From Candidatus Merdivicinus excrementipullorum (GTDB taxonomy: Bacteria; Bacillota; Clostridia; Oscillospirales; Ruminococcaceae): DNA of 47,767 bases. Numbering within the stretch: position 1 is the stretch's first letter; every line of letters begins with the position of its first letter. The notes under the pieces are model-generated. The model saw only the letters and a list, made by a program, of their open reading frames with translations. It made no database searches and was not told the origin of the DNA. The translations under genes were made by a program, and so were the position numbers. Below are positions 47,578-47,767 of this stretch, piece by piece. Location of the stretch: positions 1-47,767 of the forward strand of contig DVJP01000072.1 in assembly GCA_018716725.1 (NCBI GenBank). The letters run 5' to 3'.

Positions 47578-47767
47578 CAGCCTGTCGAAAAAGTCCAGCG
47601 AAGGCTGGGCTTTTTCGCGTGTATAAGGTATAATGGAAGTGGTGGTGAGAAAGATGCTGGAAAGAGGAAAAATGGAGCGGGACGTGATTGAGATCGTGGG
47701 GATAGACAGCCTGGTGCCACAGGATCATCTGCTGCGGAAAATAGATCGAGCGGTGGATTTCAACCGG
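47576..47767 (+). mobile_element. IS1182-family insertion sequence, left end (continues beyond the window)
   Basis: The terminal repeat reads TTCAGCCTGTCGAAAAAG (47576-47593), nearly the same as the surviving end of the remnant at 5778. A promoter -10 TATAAT is at 47629-47634. The transposase begins within the element. The right end is outside the window. Confidence 0.8.
47654..47767 (+). CDS. IS1182-family transposase, N-terminal part
   Basis: The visible 38 residues include MERDVIEIVGIDSLVPQDHL and LRKIDRAVDFN, the conserved opening of IS1182-family DDE transposases. An ATG at 47633 overlaps the -10 box and cannot be the start. ATG 47654 (after GGTGGTGAG) or ATG 47672 (after AGAGG) are possible; 47654 is given. 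The catalytic domain is beyond the window. Confidence 0.82.
   Translation, partial: MLERGKMERDVIEIVGIDSLVPQDHLLRKIDRAVDFNR

Overview
The window looks like a chromosome segment of a spore-forming, anaerobic, GC-rich member of the Clostridia, probably Oscillospiraceae/Acutalibacteraceae. The evidence is the spoVAD-spoVAE pair, an alaS T-box leader, strong AGGAGG ribosome binding sites with sigma-A type promoters, and a GC-rich chromosomal codon usage. No phylogenetic marker was checked, so the family is an inference.

Layout. 1-5600: right end of a visibly AT-richer integrative element with a DUF6870-like small protein and three tandem large serine recombinases. 5600-6370: scar tissue made of a gene tail, an internally deleted IS1182-family remnant, and an orphan consensus promoter with ribosome binding site and start codon whose gene is lost. 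6366-9570: amidase, CobW-type GTPase and a URO-D/thioredoxin fusion. 10112-12393: a DUF6259-type carbohydrate protein and a 57-aa gene. 12460-22924: a seven-gene minus-strand operon (GmhA-like SIS, HAD phosphatase, ROK regulator, two GH38 alpha-mannosidases, HldE-like PfkB kinase, unknown conserved protein), with a hydroxypyruvate-isomerase-like gene divergent at 23210. 23975-24756: two copies of a 103-bp repeat bracketing a probable ~415-nt untranslated RNA. 24782-26173: spoVAE/spoVAD. 26268-27342: aldo/keto reductase behind a MerR-type operator. 28178-32492: VOC protein, Vga-like ABC-F protein with a complex leader, divergent MFS pump and ArsR-type regulator. 32537-36989: HtrA protease with direct-repeat regulatory sites, two XRE regulators, TM2 protein, GH25 lysozyme and a membrane protein. 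36990-38715: IS3 remnant, phosphoribosyltransferase and a GC-rich tandem-repeat block. 38733-42172: HIT protein and alaS with its T-box. 42200-47548: membrane protein, fucose isomerase, acetyltransferase, and a LysR regulator divergent from a two-subunit chromate-type transporter. An intact-looking IS1182-family element begins at 47576.

How the parts may work together. The 12-24 kb block reads as an intracellular glycan/sugar-phosphate module: mannosidases release a sugar, and a GmhA-like isomerase, HldE-like kinase and HAD phosphatase resemble three heptose-pathway steps. No nucleotidyltransferase and no transporter are present, so the substrate is open. The 28-32 kb block is a likely antibiotic-defence island. 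The ABC-F mRNA leader carries a four-codon ORF (M-R-I-R), and the ABC-F frame has an upstream in-frame start beginning M-R-L-R. Both fit the Arg-x-Arg macrolide arrest motif, and hairpins are placed where a stalled ribosome could switch them. This leader, the RNA at 24150-24566 and the mannosidase/heptose-like operon are the most promising undescribed systems here. All functional claims rest on reading motifs by eye; no searches were run.
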